Assembly: GCF_016735615.1 (NCBI RefSeq)
Contig: NZ_JAERSF010000001.1
Coordinates: 496,001-560,000, forward strand
DNA length: 64,000 nt
Origin: Flavobacterium tagetis
Lineage (GTDB): Bacteria > Bacteroidota > Bacteroidia > Flavobacteriales > Flavobacteriaceae
Direction of reading: 5' to 3'
Every line of letters begins with the position of its first letter. The stretch's first letter is position 1. Below, piece by piece: positions 25,335 to 34,370 of the stretch. A program made the translations under genes and the position numbers. The notes below the pieces were generated by a model. It was not told the DNA's origin, ran no database searches, and saw only the letters and a program-made list of their open reading frames with translations.

Positions 25335-26126
25335 TTATTCAGGCTTATAGACAAAAGTCCAACCTGTTGTTTTATCTTTTAAACTTCTTGGTACATACAA
25401 TACTAATTTGTCTTCTGTAAGTGTAATAATAGTATATTCATTAGCGGCATTTCCAGCCTCGTATCCTAAAATTTTCGAATTATTAATGAATAACTTTTTA
25501 TTAGCAATATCCATAACAAAACTTCCCTTCTCAGCTGTTGCAGAAGCTGTTTGATAGTGATTATAATTTGCAGCTCCATTTAAGTCAAAATGCATTTTGC
25601 CACTCACATCTAACGGAGGACAACAATCTCCCGCATTCCACCAAGCAGTCATAGCCGTACTAGGATCATCTGGAGGAGACATAAACCAATAGGCATCACC
25701 TGTTCCTGCAACGCCATCAAAAACCCATGTCTTACCAGCTGCAGTGTTAGTACTCACTAAATCATACCAATCTTGATCTAATGGAGTATCCAGTTTGTCT
25801 ACTTGTACATCTATCGTTTTTGAGAAAAATTCGCCTCCTAAAGTTCCTACGAATGTAAAAGTTGATTTACCAGGAATGGGATAAACAATAGTTACTTCAT
25901 TCGTAAGAGCTTTTCCTAAATTATAGTCCCAGTACCCTGTAACACCAGGTGTATTCATACTTAAGGTAATTGTATTACCTTTTGCAGAATTTTGTGCCGA
26001 AGTTAATTCAACTCCAGCAACATCTGTAGAATTCTCTAAATGCTGCTCATCTACAATTGGGTCGCACGCTGAAAAGACCAACGTAAAGGCAGCAATTAGT
26101 AAATATTTTATATTATGAATTTTCAT
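25335..26126 (-). CDS. Surface lipoprotein, putative glycan-binding protein (SusE/F position), 263 aa
   Basis: Third gene of the second susCD operon, 28 bp after susD. The signal peptide ends at a lipobox Cys (LVFSAC). An Ig/PKD-like region (TPGVTGYWDYNLG, FTFVGTLGG) is followed by a C-terminal beta-rich domain with Trp-rich stretches (TAWWNAGDCCPPLD, AYWFMSPP), of the kind used for sugar stacking. The sequence is not similar to the 291-aa protein of the first operon beyond the shared PKD-like layout. By position it should bind the imported glycan at the cell surface. The CBM family, if any, is not recognisable by eye. Confidence 0.8.
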   Translation of the reverse strand: MKIHNIKYLLIAAFTLVFSACDPIVDEQHLENSTDVAGVELTSAQNSAKGNTITLSMNTPGVTGYWDYNLGKALTNEVTIVYPIPGKSTFTFVGTLGGEFFSKTIDVQVDKLDTPLDQDWYDLVSTNTAAGKTWVFDGVAGTGDAYWFMSPPDDPSTAMTAWWNAGDCCPPLDVSGKMHFDLNGAANYNHYQTASATAEKGSFVMDIANKKLFINNSKILGYEAGNAANEYTIITLTEDKLVLYVPRSLKDKTTGWTFVYKPE

Positions 26127-26154
26127 CTTTCTAATTATTAATAGTTAATAAATA

Positions 26155-27864
26155 TTACCACCCCGGATTTTGATTATAAACTCCATTTAATAGTCTTATT
26201 TCAGTTTCAGGAATCGGAACTAACCCTTTAGTTTCAGATCTGTATTTTACACTATAATTAGCATCAACACCAGAGTTTCTAACTTGAATCACATCATTAA
26301 ATGCTGTATCTACATCTCCCCAACGAACTAAGTCAAACCAGTGCAAACCTTCAAAAGCTAATTCATGTAAGCGTTCCGTTTTAATATTGTCAAGAGAGTA
26401 TCCCACTGGTCCTAGATGAGCTCTTGCTCTTACTGCATTCATACCGTCTGGCGTTTTAGTAATTTCAGAATGCATTAGTAATACATCGGCAAAACGCATA
26501 AAAATAAAGTCTTGAGCATGCATTAACTGCATATCTGTAATTTTCCAATCATACATCTGAACAAACATTCCAACATATGATCCTTTACCGTTATCGTGCT
26601 GTAATGCAACATATTTTTTGTTAAAATACCCTGTTTCATGATCTCCTTTATCTGCTGCATAACCAGCTGTTCCTTGTTCTGCTTTACCCACTTCAAGTAT
26701 AGATCCTCTTTTTCTTGGGTCGGCATCATCCCATCCTGCAAATAATTTTGGATTTACAGTACACCATCCCCAACCTTCTCCAAAAGGCGCTAATGAGTTA
26801 CCACGCAATGAATTAAAAAGAGCAAGTCTATTAGTATAACTCTGACCATTTGTCCAATCCCAGTTACCAAAAGAATATCTTTGCATAAACATCGTTTCAA
26901 AGTTTCCTGTTCCAAATGTTGGTGTAGCACCATCTTGACCTACCCATGATAAGCCTTCTGCTGTAGCCCAAGGCAGTAAATTGTCATTTTTAGCACTTTT
27001 GTTTACGTAAGAGTATGGCCAAAGGTTTCTAAAATCAGAGGCTAGCTTATAACCACTATTATTGATGCAATCATCTAAATAAGTCGCAACTTGTGTTGCA
27101 GTTAAAGTACCGCCTCCAACAAGAGGTAAATCTGCCGTTGCTTGCTTTTCGATATTACTCATGTAACCTGTATAAAACAAAAACACACGTCCTAAATATG
27201 CTTCCGCAACCCATTTATTAGCGTGACCATATCTTGCAGTCGGAATGCTAGTAAACGGTGTAGAAGGCATAGTTTCAATGGCTAGTTTTAAATCAGATGC
27301 GATTTGTGCGAATGTCTCACTATAAGTCGATCTAGCAACTAATCTATCTCCATCATATTTTATAACCAATGGTACTCCACCAAAGAATTTTGCTAATCTG
27401 AAGTAAAAGAAAGCTCTCATAAACAAAGCTTCTCCAAGAGCTTGCTTTTTAAAGTCATCTGCTAGTTGTGGTGTATCAAAATACTTAGAGAAATCTGCAT
27501 CTGGAACTTTTTCAATAATGGCATTTGCTCTCGAAATTCCGTTATATGATTGTCTCCACATATCGCGATAGGTATCTTCTGCAGGATCTTCAAAATTATC
27601 TACCCATTTTGCCGATTTATCGTCAGGACCTCCCCCGCCAAGCATCATATTGTCCATCAAGTTTGCCGCTACTTGTTCTTCACTATGAACATTGGCTGTA
27701 TAGATAGCATTGTAAATACCTGCCATTGCTTCGTCTATATCAGTAGGAGATTTATAAAAACTAGTTAAACTTTTTTCTGAAAGGTTCTCCGTATCCAGTT
27801 CATCATTACAGCCATACACTGCAAAAATTGCTGAAATTGCTACTATATATCTTAGTTTTTTCAT
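26155..27864 (-). CDS. susD: SusD/RagB-type nutrient-binding lipoprotein, 569 aa
   Basis: Second SusD of the locus. I place the start at the ATG at 27864, which gives MKKLRYIVAISAIFAVYGC with a proper lipobox. The upstream in-frame ATG at 27894 would overlap the susC stop and add ten residues ahead of the signal peptide. SusD features are IDEAMAGIYNAIY, the GISRANAIIEKVPDADF helix, ALFMRAFFYFRLAKFFGG, and the C-terminal RLHELAFEGLHWFDLVRWGD with NQNPGW at the end. It is longer than the other SusD and clearly diverged. With its SusC it should capture and import a beta-glucan fragment. Confidence 0.94.
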   Translation of the reverse strand: MKKLRYIVAISAIFAVYGCNDELDTENLSEKSLTSFYKSPTDIDEAMAGIYNAIYTANVHSEEQVAANLMDNMMLGGGGPDDKSAKWVDNFEDPAEDTYRDMWRQSYNGISRANAIIEKVPDADFSKYFDTPQLADDFKKQALGEALFMRAFFYFRLAKFFGGVPLVIKYDGDRLVARSTYSETFAQIASDLKLAIETMPSTPFTSIPTARYGHANKWVAEAYLGRVFLFYTGYMSNIEKQATADLPLVGGGTLTATQVATYLDDCINNSGYKLASDFRNLWPYSYVNKSAKNDNLLPWATAEGLSWVGQDGATPTFGTGNFETMFMQRYSFGNWDWTNGQSYTNRLALFNSLRGNSLAPFGEGWGWCTVNPKLFAGWDDADPRKRGSILEVGKAEQGTAGYAADKGDHETGYFNKKYVALQHDNGKGSYVGMFVQMYDWKITDMQLMHAQDFIFMRFADVLLMHSEITKTPDGMNAVRARAHLGPVGYSLDNIKTERLHELAFEGLHWFDLVRWGDVDTAFNDVIQVRNSGVDANYSVKYRSETKGLVPIPETEIRLLNGVYNQNPGW

Positions 27865-27880
27865 TGTCAATGTTTTAATA

Positions 27881-30800
27881 TTAAAAATCTGCACTTAATC
27901 CAAACATTACTGTTCTAGATTGTGGATATAAACCTAAATCTACTCCTGAAGCCCATGAATAGTTTGTATTATCTCCTCCCCAACGTACTTCTGGATCCAT
28001 ACCATCATACTTTGTAAATGTGTATAAGTTATTTACAGCAACGTAGAATTTAAGATTTGAAATAAATTTAATGTCTTTCAATAATTCATTAAAATTATAA
28101 CCTACTGTTAAATTGTTAATTCTTAAATAATCAGCATTGTGCATGTAGATATCCGAAATATAATTTGTATTTCTATTTGACACAGAACTTAAACGAGGCA
28201 TTTTGTTTGAAGTTCCCTCTCCGTGCCAACGATCAAATACATCTGAAGTATAGTTTTGTTTTGGACTATCAGCAAATGATCTGTACGATTGCATCACCTG
28301 CATACCATATTTACCAGCCATTGTTGTGTTCAGATAAATATTTTTGTACTCAAAGTTTAATTGGATTCCTAATTGGAAATTTGCATTTGGATCTCCAAGA
28401 ATTACTTTATCTTTTTCATCAATAACACCATCGTTATTTTGGTCAACAAAACGAACATCTCCAGGACGTTGGTCACTAAAATACGGCTGGCCTGTAGGTC
28501 CTACATAAGCATCAGCTTCTTGTTGGTTCTGCAAAATTCCAGCTGTTTTAAAACCGTAGAAAGACCCGATTGGATAACCTACTTGCGCTCTAGAAATTTC
28601 TGATGTTCCTTGTGATAAAACGTGAGGCAAACCATTAATTATACCATTTCCATTGTCAATCCTTGTAACTTCATTTTTGTTAAAAGCACCGCTTAAAGTT
28701 ACACCATATTTAAAATCCCCTGCTTTATCTTTCCAAGATAAAGAAAGTTCAAAACCTTTGTTTTCAATATCCCCACCATTTTTGTAAGGATCATCAGCAC
28801 CAGCTGTTCCTGGCAACTGTGCTTTAACCAACCAGTCTCTAGTTGTTTTCTTATACCAGTCAAATGTTACTCCTAATCTTGAATTGAAAAAACTTGCGTC
28901 TAATCCTAAATCTAGCTGTTCAGATGTTTCCCAGCTAACTGTTGGATTAGGTACTGAGGCAGGATATGCAGTCTGGCCAGAAACCGGTTTAGTATCTCCA
29001 AAAAAGTAACCAGGAAAAGCATATTTAATACTAGATGTATAATAGAAAGCATAATCTGTATATTGGTTCCCATTTTGTCCCCAGCTTGCTCTCAACTTCA
29101 AGAAATCAAGGTATTTTGAAGTACCAGCCATGAAATCCTCCTTGCTTAAAACCCATCCAGCAGCCACTGATGGGAAATTACCATACTGATAGCCTTTGGC
29201 AAAATTGGAAGATCCGTCACGACGTATAACAGCAGAAAGAAGGTACTTTTCTTTATAATCATATTGTGCACGTGCAAAATAAGACATAATTGCACCTCCA
29301 CCGGCAGCTTTATCAAAACCTGTCGTATTAATATCTGCTATAGAACTTGGACTTTTCGTATTGTCTAAATAAGCATATTTTGGATCATTAGGAAACGACA
29401 AACCATTTCTTGAACCGTATATATTATTTTCAACAATTCTTTTCCATAGCTCTGTACCAATTACAGCATTAATATTATGATTTCCTATTTGTTTTTGGTA
29501 TGCAAGAGTATTTGTCCAAGTTGAGTTTGCACCAAAATATTGAGATTGTGTAGCTCCATCAACTGCATCATCGTAAAGCACTCCTAAATGGTATGTTGGG
29601 TTCATCGTTCTGTTATAACCAAACCATGAATCAATTCCGTAAACCGTTTTAAATCTTAAGTTAGAAATTGGCTCAATCTCTAAAAATACGTTACCAATAA
29701 TTTTATGATCTTTTGGGTAATTGTAATTACTTCTATAATACATTACCGCTAAAGGATTGGTCTGATTTGTATTTAATCCATCCAATGTTGGAGTAAATCC
29801 ATATTCATTTATATTTCTGTCAATCGCTGTTTGCCAATAAGCAGGTTGTAACGGGTTTTGTGTAAGAGCATTGTGCAAATCATTCCCGTAAATATTTCCA
29901 TTTGAAACATCTCTTTTTTGAATATTAGTATAAGTTACATTTTCTCCAATAGTAATGATGTTATGGCTTTCATTCTTCTTCAAAACCATTTGCGTATTCA
30001 TCCTAGTAGTTAATCTTTTAAAACCAGCATCTACGATATTTCCACCTAGTATACCGTCTTGATCAAAATAGGAAACCCCAAATGAATACGTAATATCTTC
30101 AGTTCCACCTGTAATGTTAATAGAATGATTTACTACAGGAGCATCTTTTTTAGACATTTCATTTATCCAATTAGTTCCTGTCCAGCCGTTTTGCAATTTA
30201 TTCCAGATCTCTTCTCCAAGCTGCGTTCCTGCTCCCGGATAATTTCTCTCTAGCCAGTCGTTGCTAGTTAACATCGCTTTCCAATCGTTTGGAGCAAGTC
30301 CGTCGTTAACTCTTCCTTCATCTTGAATGTACATATATTCTTGTGCGTTCAAAGGATCCAGATTTTTGTAGATGTTTTGAATTCCAAAATATGTATCATA
30401 AGAAATTCTAGCTGGTCTTCCTTTACGTCCTTTAACGGTAGTTACCAAAACGACCCCATTTGCCGCTCTAGAACCATAGATTGCAGCAGAAGCCGCATCT
30501 TTAAGAACATCTATAGATTCAATGTCTGAAGGGCTTAGATAATCTATATCTCCAACAGCAACTCCATCTACGATATACAACGGATTTGAAGATCCAATTG
30601 TACCAATACCACGAATAACGACTTTTGTACCAGCTCCTGGCGCACCACTATTTCTTGTAATACTAATACCTGGCGCAATACCTTGAAGAGCTTCCATAGC
30701 CGATCCAGTATTCAATTCCTTTAGTGTTTCTCCTTTTAAGTTTGTAGAAGCACCAGTAATCAAAGCTTTCTTTTGTGTACCGTATCCGATAACTACCACT

Positions 30801-31111
30801 TCATTTAAGCTTTGAGATACTGCTTTAAGAACAATAGTAAGCTTTGTTTTGCCCGCTATCACCTCATTTACAGTTTCAAAACCAACGAAACTAATTGTCA
30901 AAGTTCCGTTAGAGGGAGCACTAATCTGAAATTTCCCATCAAAGTCAGATGCAGTTGCTTTATTGGTTCCCTTTACTAAAACCGTCGCACCTGGGACGGG
31001 TAATCCACTTTCATCATTAATGATTCCATTTACAGTCACATCCTGAGCTAATGCGACAACAGAAAACAGTAATGACAAAACACAAAAAATAAATAATTTT
31101 GTCAATTTCAT
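27881..31111 (-). CDS. susC: SusC/RagA-type TonB-dependent transporter, 1076 aa
   Basis: Second SusC, with signal peptide (LALAQD), carboxypeptidase-regulatory-like domain (DESGLPVPGATVLVKG), plug (VVVIGYGTQKKALITGA, IESIDVLKDAASAAIYGSRA) and TonB-dependent barrel ending in VMFGLSADF. A calcium-type loop, DQNNDGVIDEKD, occurs late in the barrel; the paralogue has a comparable DSNNDGKITDDD. Its first about 90 residues and its leader are nearly the same as in the other SusC, but the barrel shows many differences. It is divergently oriented to the membrane regulator at 31457, whose binding sites may lie in the 345-bp gap between them. It should import glucan oligosaccharides together with the SusD 16 bp downstream. 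Confidence 0.95.
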   Translation of the reverse strand: MKLTKLFIFCVLSLLFSVVALAQDVTVNGIINDESGLPVPGATVLVKGTNKATASDFDGKFQISAPSNGTLTISFVGFETVNEVIAGKTKLTIVLKAVSQSLNEVVVIGYGTQKKALITGASTNLKGETLKELNTGSAMEALQGIAPGISITRNSGAPGAGTKVVIRGIGTIGSSNPLYIVDGVAVGDIDYLSPSDIESIDVLKDAASAAIYGSRAANGVVLVTTVKGRKGRPARISYDTYFGIQNIYKNLDPLNAQEYMYIQDEGRVNDGLAPNDWKAMLTSNDWLERNYPGAGTQLGEEIWNKLQNGWTGTNWINEMSKKDAPVVNHSINITGGTEDITYSFGVSYFDQDGILGGNIVDAGFKRLTTRMNTQMVLKKNESHNIITIGENVTYTNIQKRDVSNGNIYGNDLHNALTQNPLQPAYWQTAIDRNINEYGFTPTLDGLNTNQTNPLAVMYYRSNYNYPKDHKIIGNVFLEIEPISNLRFKTVYGIDSWFGYNRTMNPTYHLGVLYDDAVDGATQSQYFGANSTWTNTLAYQKQIGNHNINAVIGTELWKRIVENNIYGSRNGLSFPNDPKYAYLDNTKSPSSIADINTTGFDKAAGGGAIMSYFARAQYDYKEKYLLSAVIRRDGSSNFAKGYQYGNFPSVAAGWVLSKEDFMAGTSKYLDFLKLRASWGQNGNQYTDYAFYYTSSIKYAFPGYFFGDTKPVSGQTAYPASVPNPTVSWETSEQLDLGLDASFFNSRLGVTFDWYKKTTRDWLVKAQLPGTAGADDPYKNGGDIENKGFELSLSWKDKAGDFKYGVTLSGAFNKNEVTRIDNGNGIINGLPHVLSQGTSEISRAQVGYPIGSFYGFKTAGILQNQQEADAYVGPTGQPYFSDQRPGDVRFVDQNNDGVIDEKDKVILGDPNANFQLGIQLNFEYKNIYLNTTMAGKYGMQVMQSYRSFADSPKQNYTSDVFDRWHGEGTSNKMPRLSSVSNRNTNYISDIYMHNADYLRINNLTVGYNFNELLKDIKFISNLKFYVAVNNLYTFTKYDGMDPEVRWGGDNTNYSWASGVDLGLYPQSRTVMFGLSADF

Positions 31112-31154
31112 TTTTCTAAAAATTTTGGTTAATTAATTAGTAATTTAATGCAAT
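31112..31154 (-). promoter_or_regulatory. Conserved 5' leader of susC copy 2
   Basis: The 43 nt before the start codon equal the leader of the other susC except for a single A/G difference. The match ends at about the same distance from the start codon in both. Confidence 0.7.
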
Positions 31155-31195
31155 TATAATGTTAAATTTTAATAAGTATTAGATTAAATTTCTTT

Positions 31196-31245
31196 ACAAA
31201 AACACTTCAAATTAAATTTTAACACACTACAAAAACACAACATCT
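31196..31245 (-). promoter_or_regulatory. Twin AAAAACAC boxes upstream of susC copy 2 (putative promoter/operator)
   Basis: AAAAACACTTCAAA at 31198-31211 and AAAAACACAACATC at 31231-31244 are 33 bp apart, the same spacing as before the other susC. The near box starts 87 bp from the start codon, against 86 bp in the other copy. The sequence between and around the boxes is not conserved, which favours functional sites over simple duplication. Confidence 0.62.
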
Positions 31246-31456
31246 ATTGCATAATTAATTAATTTACAATACTTTAATTTTGAAAAAAAAATGTTACAAA
31301 AATGTTAATTAAAAAAAACGTATATTACATTAGTTTAACAACAACTATTACGTTATAAATTAAAAATAATTTAAAAAACGTGATTAATTCTGATTGATAA
31401 ATCAACAGTTTAAAAACAAAATAGAGCATTTATAATAAAAATATATTTAAAATTTT

Positions 31457-34336
31457 ATGAAATTCTTAGTTAGGTCTTATATAATAATTTCACTATTTTT
31501 CTTACAAATAAAAAGTTTCTCTCAGGTAAAAAATATCGGAATTCCAGATATAAAAAATTATAAAAGATCAGAATATAAAGGAGGAACCCAAAACTGGAGT
31601 ATAGATCAGGATAAAAATGGAAATATTTATTTTGCAAACAACAGCGGTCTAATTCAGTTTGACGGTTCAAACTGGCATAAATACTCTTTACCCAATAAAT
31701 CGGAGATTAGAAGCTTAAAAATTGATGCTCTAGGAAGAATATTTGTTGGAGGAAACAATGAATTTGGGTATTTTAAAAATGATGAAAAGGGAATTTTAAA
31801 ATATCATTCTCTCTACAATTTATTAAGCCCCATAGACAAAGAGAATATCAACTTGATCTGGAGAATACATATTTTTAATGGAGAAGTCATATTCCAGTCT
31901 TTCAGCAAAGTCTTTTTTCTTAAAAATGAGAAAGTTACCACGCTTACTGCACCACACAAATTTCAATTTTCATTTTTAGTCAACAATCGCTTATACTTCC
32001 AAGACAAAACATTGGGATTACTTGAATACAAAAACAGAAAACTTACAGCAATAAAGGGCACTACTGTGTTTAATGACAAAGAAATATGGTCACTTTTTCC
32101 TTTGTCGAATAACAAATTATTATACGCTACTTTAGAAAAGGGTCTTTTTGTATCTGAAAATGGCATTATTAAACCGTGGGCGACAGAAGCCAATGAATTT
32201 ATCAAGAAAAACACTTCGCTAGGCGGATCCATAATCAAAAACAAGTTTATAATACTAAATTCTGTATTAGACGGGGCCATTATCTGCGATTTAAATGGAA
32301 AAATAATCCAGCATTTAAACCGACAAAAAGGCATTCAGAACAATACAATTCTAGCCTCATTTATAGATAACAAAGGTAATATTTGGCTTGGTCTTGATAA
32401 TGGTATCACTTTTATAAATGAAAATTCGCCTTTCTCCTTTTTTGATTATAGCTACAATATAGGTACAGTATATGCCTCTACAATGCATAATGGAAATCTA
32501 TATGTAGCCACAAACCAAGGTCTGTTTTACCATTCTTGGGGAGGTTCTTTTAAAGACAGCCCATTTACAAGAGTTGAAGGAACTATTTCACAGGTTTGGA
32601 ATATTCAAGTTCTAAATAATGTATTAATATGTGCCAGTAACAGTGGAGCATTAATTATCGAAAACAACCGAGTATCAAAAATACTTGACAACAAAGGGTA
32701 TTTTGGATTCAAAAAAATCCCTGACCATGAAAATTATATAATAGGAGAAAGTTATAATGGCTTTTCAGTCTTTAAAAGATCAGCTTCTGGATATGATTAT
32801 TTACATCAGGTCAAAGGATTTGATGAAACGACTAATAATTTTTCTGTAGAAATAGATGCAAATTATTTATGGTTAAAGAAAAATCCTTTTTTATATCAGG
32901 TAAAATTATCTGAGGATTTACAAAGATTTGATTTTATAAAAAAGCACGTCAATATATCAGAAAAGTATAAAGGAATAAACAGCCTTCAAAACATTAATGG
33001 CAAAGTATACTTTCAGGTAAAAAATCATTTTTTCAGATATTCTGTAGAACAGGAAACTTTTTTCGAAGACAAAAAAATTACAGACTTATTTAACGGAATT
33101 CCAACTATTAACACTTTAATAGAAGATTCTGCAGGAAACCTCTGGTACGCATTTAATGAATCACTTGGCGTATTAGTTAAAAACAAAAACGGAACTTTCA
33201 CAAAGAAACAAGCCATTTTCTCAAACCTAAGCGGAAATTTGGTAAACAATTATATATCTGTAAATGCGATAGATCCTCAGAACATTTTTATAGGACTAAC
33301 AGATCGTTTAGCTCATTATAATTCAACAATTCCAAACACTTTTATGGCAAAACCAAAAGCTTTTATTGAGAGCTTTTCGAATCCTGGAGACACTATTTTA
33401 ACAGGCAATTTAGACAATAAACTGGAGTCATACAGCATACCATACAAATACAACCGTGTCAAATTCACTTTTGCATCGCCAACATATGAGAATCAGGAAA
33501 ATGTAATGTATTCGTATAAATTAGAACCTTTTGAAGAGAATTGGCGCGGATGGTCATCGACAGCAATAAAAGAATATACCAATTTGAGAGAAGGCAATTA
33601 TGTAATGAAACTAAAAGCCAGAAATAGCTATGGTATAGAATCTAATATCACAGAAGTGGAATTTACAGTATCTCCGCCTTGGTACAGACACTTTTTGGCT
33701 TACCTATTTTATCTAGTGCTCATATTGCTTGGCGCGTATATAATCTCAGTTAGAATTAAACTGAAGATTAGAAAAAACAGATATTATGAAACCATTGAAC
33801 AAAGAAGGCTTTATCTTGAAAAAGAGTCTAAAATTAGACATGAACAGCATGATCTAGAAAAAGAAATTGAAAAGCTGAAAAATGACAAGCTTCAAATCAA
33901 AATCTTAGCAAAGGACAAAGAACTAGTAAACAACTCTTTACAGGTTGTGAAAAAGAACAAAGTTCTAAATGGAATCATTCATAAACTGAAAGATATTGAC
34001 ACTGGAATTTTAGACGAAAACACCAAATCTGAGTTTAGCAAATTACATAAAAGCATCGTAAAAGAAGTAAATACCGATAAAAGCTGGAAAGACTTAGAAA
34101 AGCACATTAAAAACGTTCATTTTGAATTTTTAAAGCGATTAAAAGGACAATATCCAACCATTTCTCCAAGAGAATTAGATTTATCTACTTATTTATTAAT
34201 GAATATGTCTACCAAAGAAATAGCCGAAATTATGAACATTTCTACAGGTGGGGTTGAGTTAGCCCGTTATCGTTTAAGAAAGAAATTAGGACTAAACAAA
34301 AAAGAAAACCTAATCGGGTTTTTAATGAGCATTTAA
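31457..34336 (+). CDS. Membrane-spanning PUL regulator: propeller, Y_Y_Y domain, TM, LuxR-type HTH, 959 aa
   Basis: Likely one-component regulator of the locus. After a signal peptide (IKSFSQ), residues about 40-640 form a propeller of two-component-regulator type with repeats such as NIWLGLDNGITFI and NLYVATNQGLFYH. A Y_Y_Y domain (about 670-738: YKLEPFEENW, LREGNYVMKLKARN) follows, then a single membrane helix near 744-765 and a charged coiled coil. A C-terminal LuxR-type HTH lies near 898-955 (SPRELDLSTYLLMNMSTKEI, NISTGGVELARYRLRKKLGL). No histidine-kinase or receiver domain is visible, so the signal must pass directly through the membrane, as proposed for SusR-like proteins. It faces away from the second susC and is the best candidate to bind the twin boxes before both susC genes. 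Confidence 0.9.
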   Translation: MKFLVRSYIIISLFFLQIKSFSQVKNIGIPDIKNYKRSEYKGGTQNWSIDQDKNGNIYFANNSGLIQFDGSNWHKYSLPNKSEIRSLKIDALGRIFVGGNNEFGYFKNDEKGILKYHSLYNLLSPIDKENINLIWRIHIFNGEVIFQSFSKVFFLKNEKVTTLTAPHKFQFSFLVNNRLYFQDKTLGLLEYKNRKLTAIKGTTVFNDKEIWSLFPLSNNKLLYATLEKGLFVSENGIIKPWATEANEFIKKNTSLGGSIIKNKFIILNSVLDGAIICDLNGKIIQHLNRQKGIQNNTILASFIDNKGNIWLGLDNGITFINENSPFSFFDYSYNIGTVYASTMHNGNLYVATNQGLFYHSWGGSFKDSPFTRVEGTISQVWNIQVLNNVLICASNSGALIIENNRVSKILDNKGYFGFKKIPDHENYIIGESYNGFSVFKRSASGYDYLHQVKGFDETTNNFSVEIDANYLWLKKNPFLYQVKLSEDLQRFDFIKKHVNISEKYKGINSLQNINGKVYFQVKNHFFRYSVEQETFFEDKKITDLFNGIPTINTLIEDSAGNLWYAFNESLGVLVKNKNGTFTKKQAIFSNLSGNLVNNYISVNAIDPQNIFIGLTDRLAHYNSTIPNTFMAKPKAFIESFSNPGDTILTGNLDNKLESYSIPYKYNRVKFTFASPTYENQENVMYSYKLEPFEENWRGWSSTAIKEYTNLREGNYVMKLKARNSYGIESNITEVEFTVSPPWYRHFLAYLFYLVLILLGAYIISVRIKLKIRKNRYYETIEQRRLYLEKESKIRHEQHDLEKEIEKLKNDKLQIKILAKDKELVNNSLQVVKKNKVLNGIIHKLKDIDTGILDENTKSEFSKLHKSIVKEVNTDKSWKDLEKHIKNVHFEFLKRLKGQYPTISPRELDLSTYLLMNMSTKEIAEIMNISTGGVELARYRLRKKLGLNKKENLIGFLMSI

Positions 34337-34340
34337 AAAA

Positions 34341-34370
34341 GAAGCCATTCAGTATTGAATGGCTTCTTTT
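34341..34370. terminator. Bidirectional terminator between the PUL regulator and murF
   Basis: GAAGCCATTCA (34341-34351) pairs with TGAATGGCTTC (34356-34366), flanked by A-runs and T-runs, serving both convergent genes. Confidence 0.9.

Noticed and set aside
27865..27894. Longer start for the second SusD at 27894
   Set aside because: It overlaps the susC stop and puts ten residues before a normal lipoprotein signal. The ATG at 27864 gives MKKLRYIVA.
6667..34336. The locus as a mobile or recently transferred island
   Set aside because: No integrase, transposase, tRNA attachment site or base-composition change was seen at its edges.
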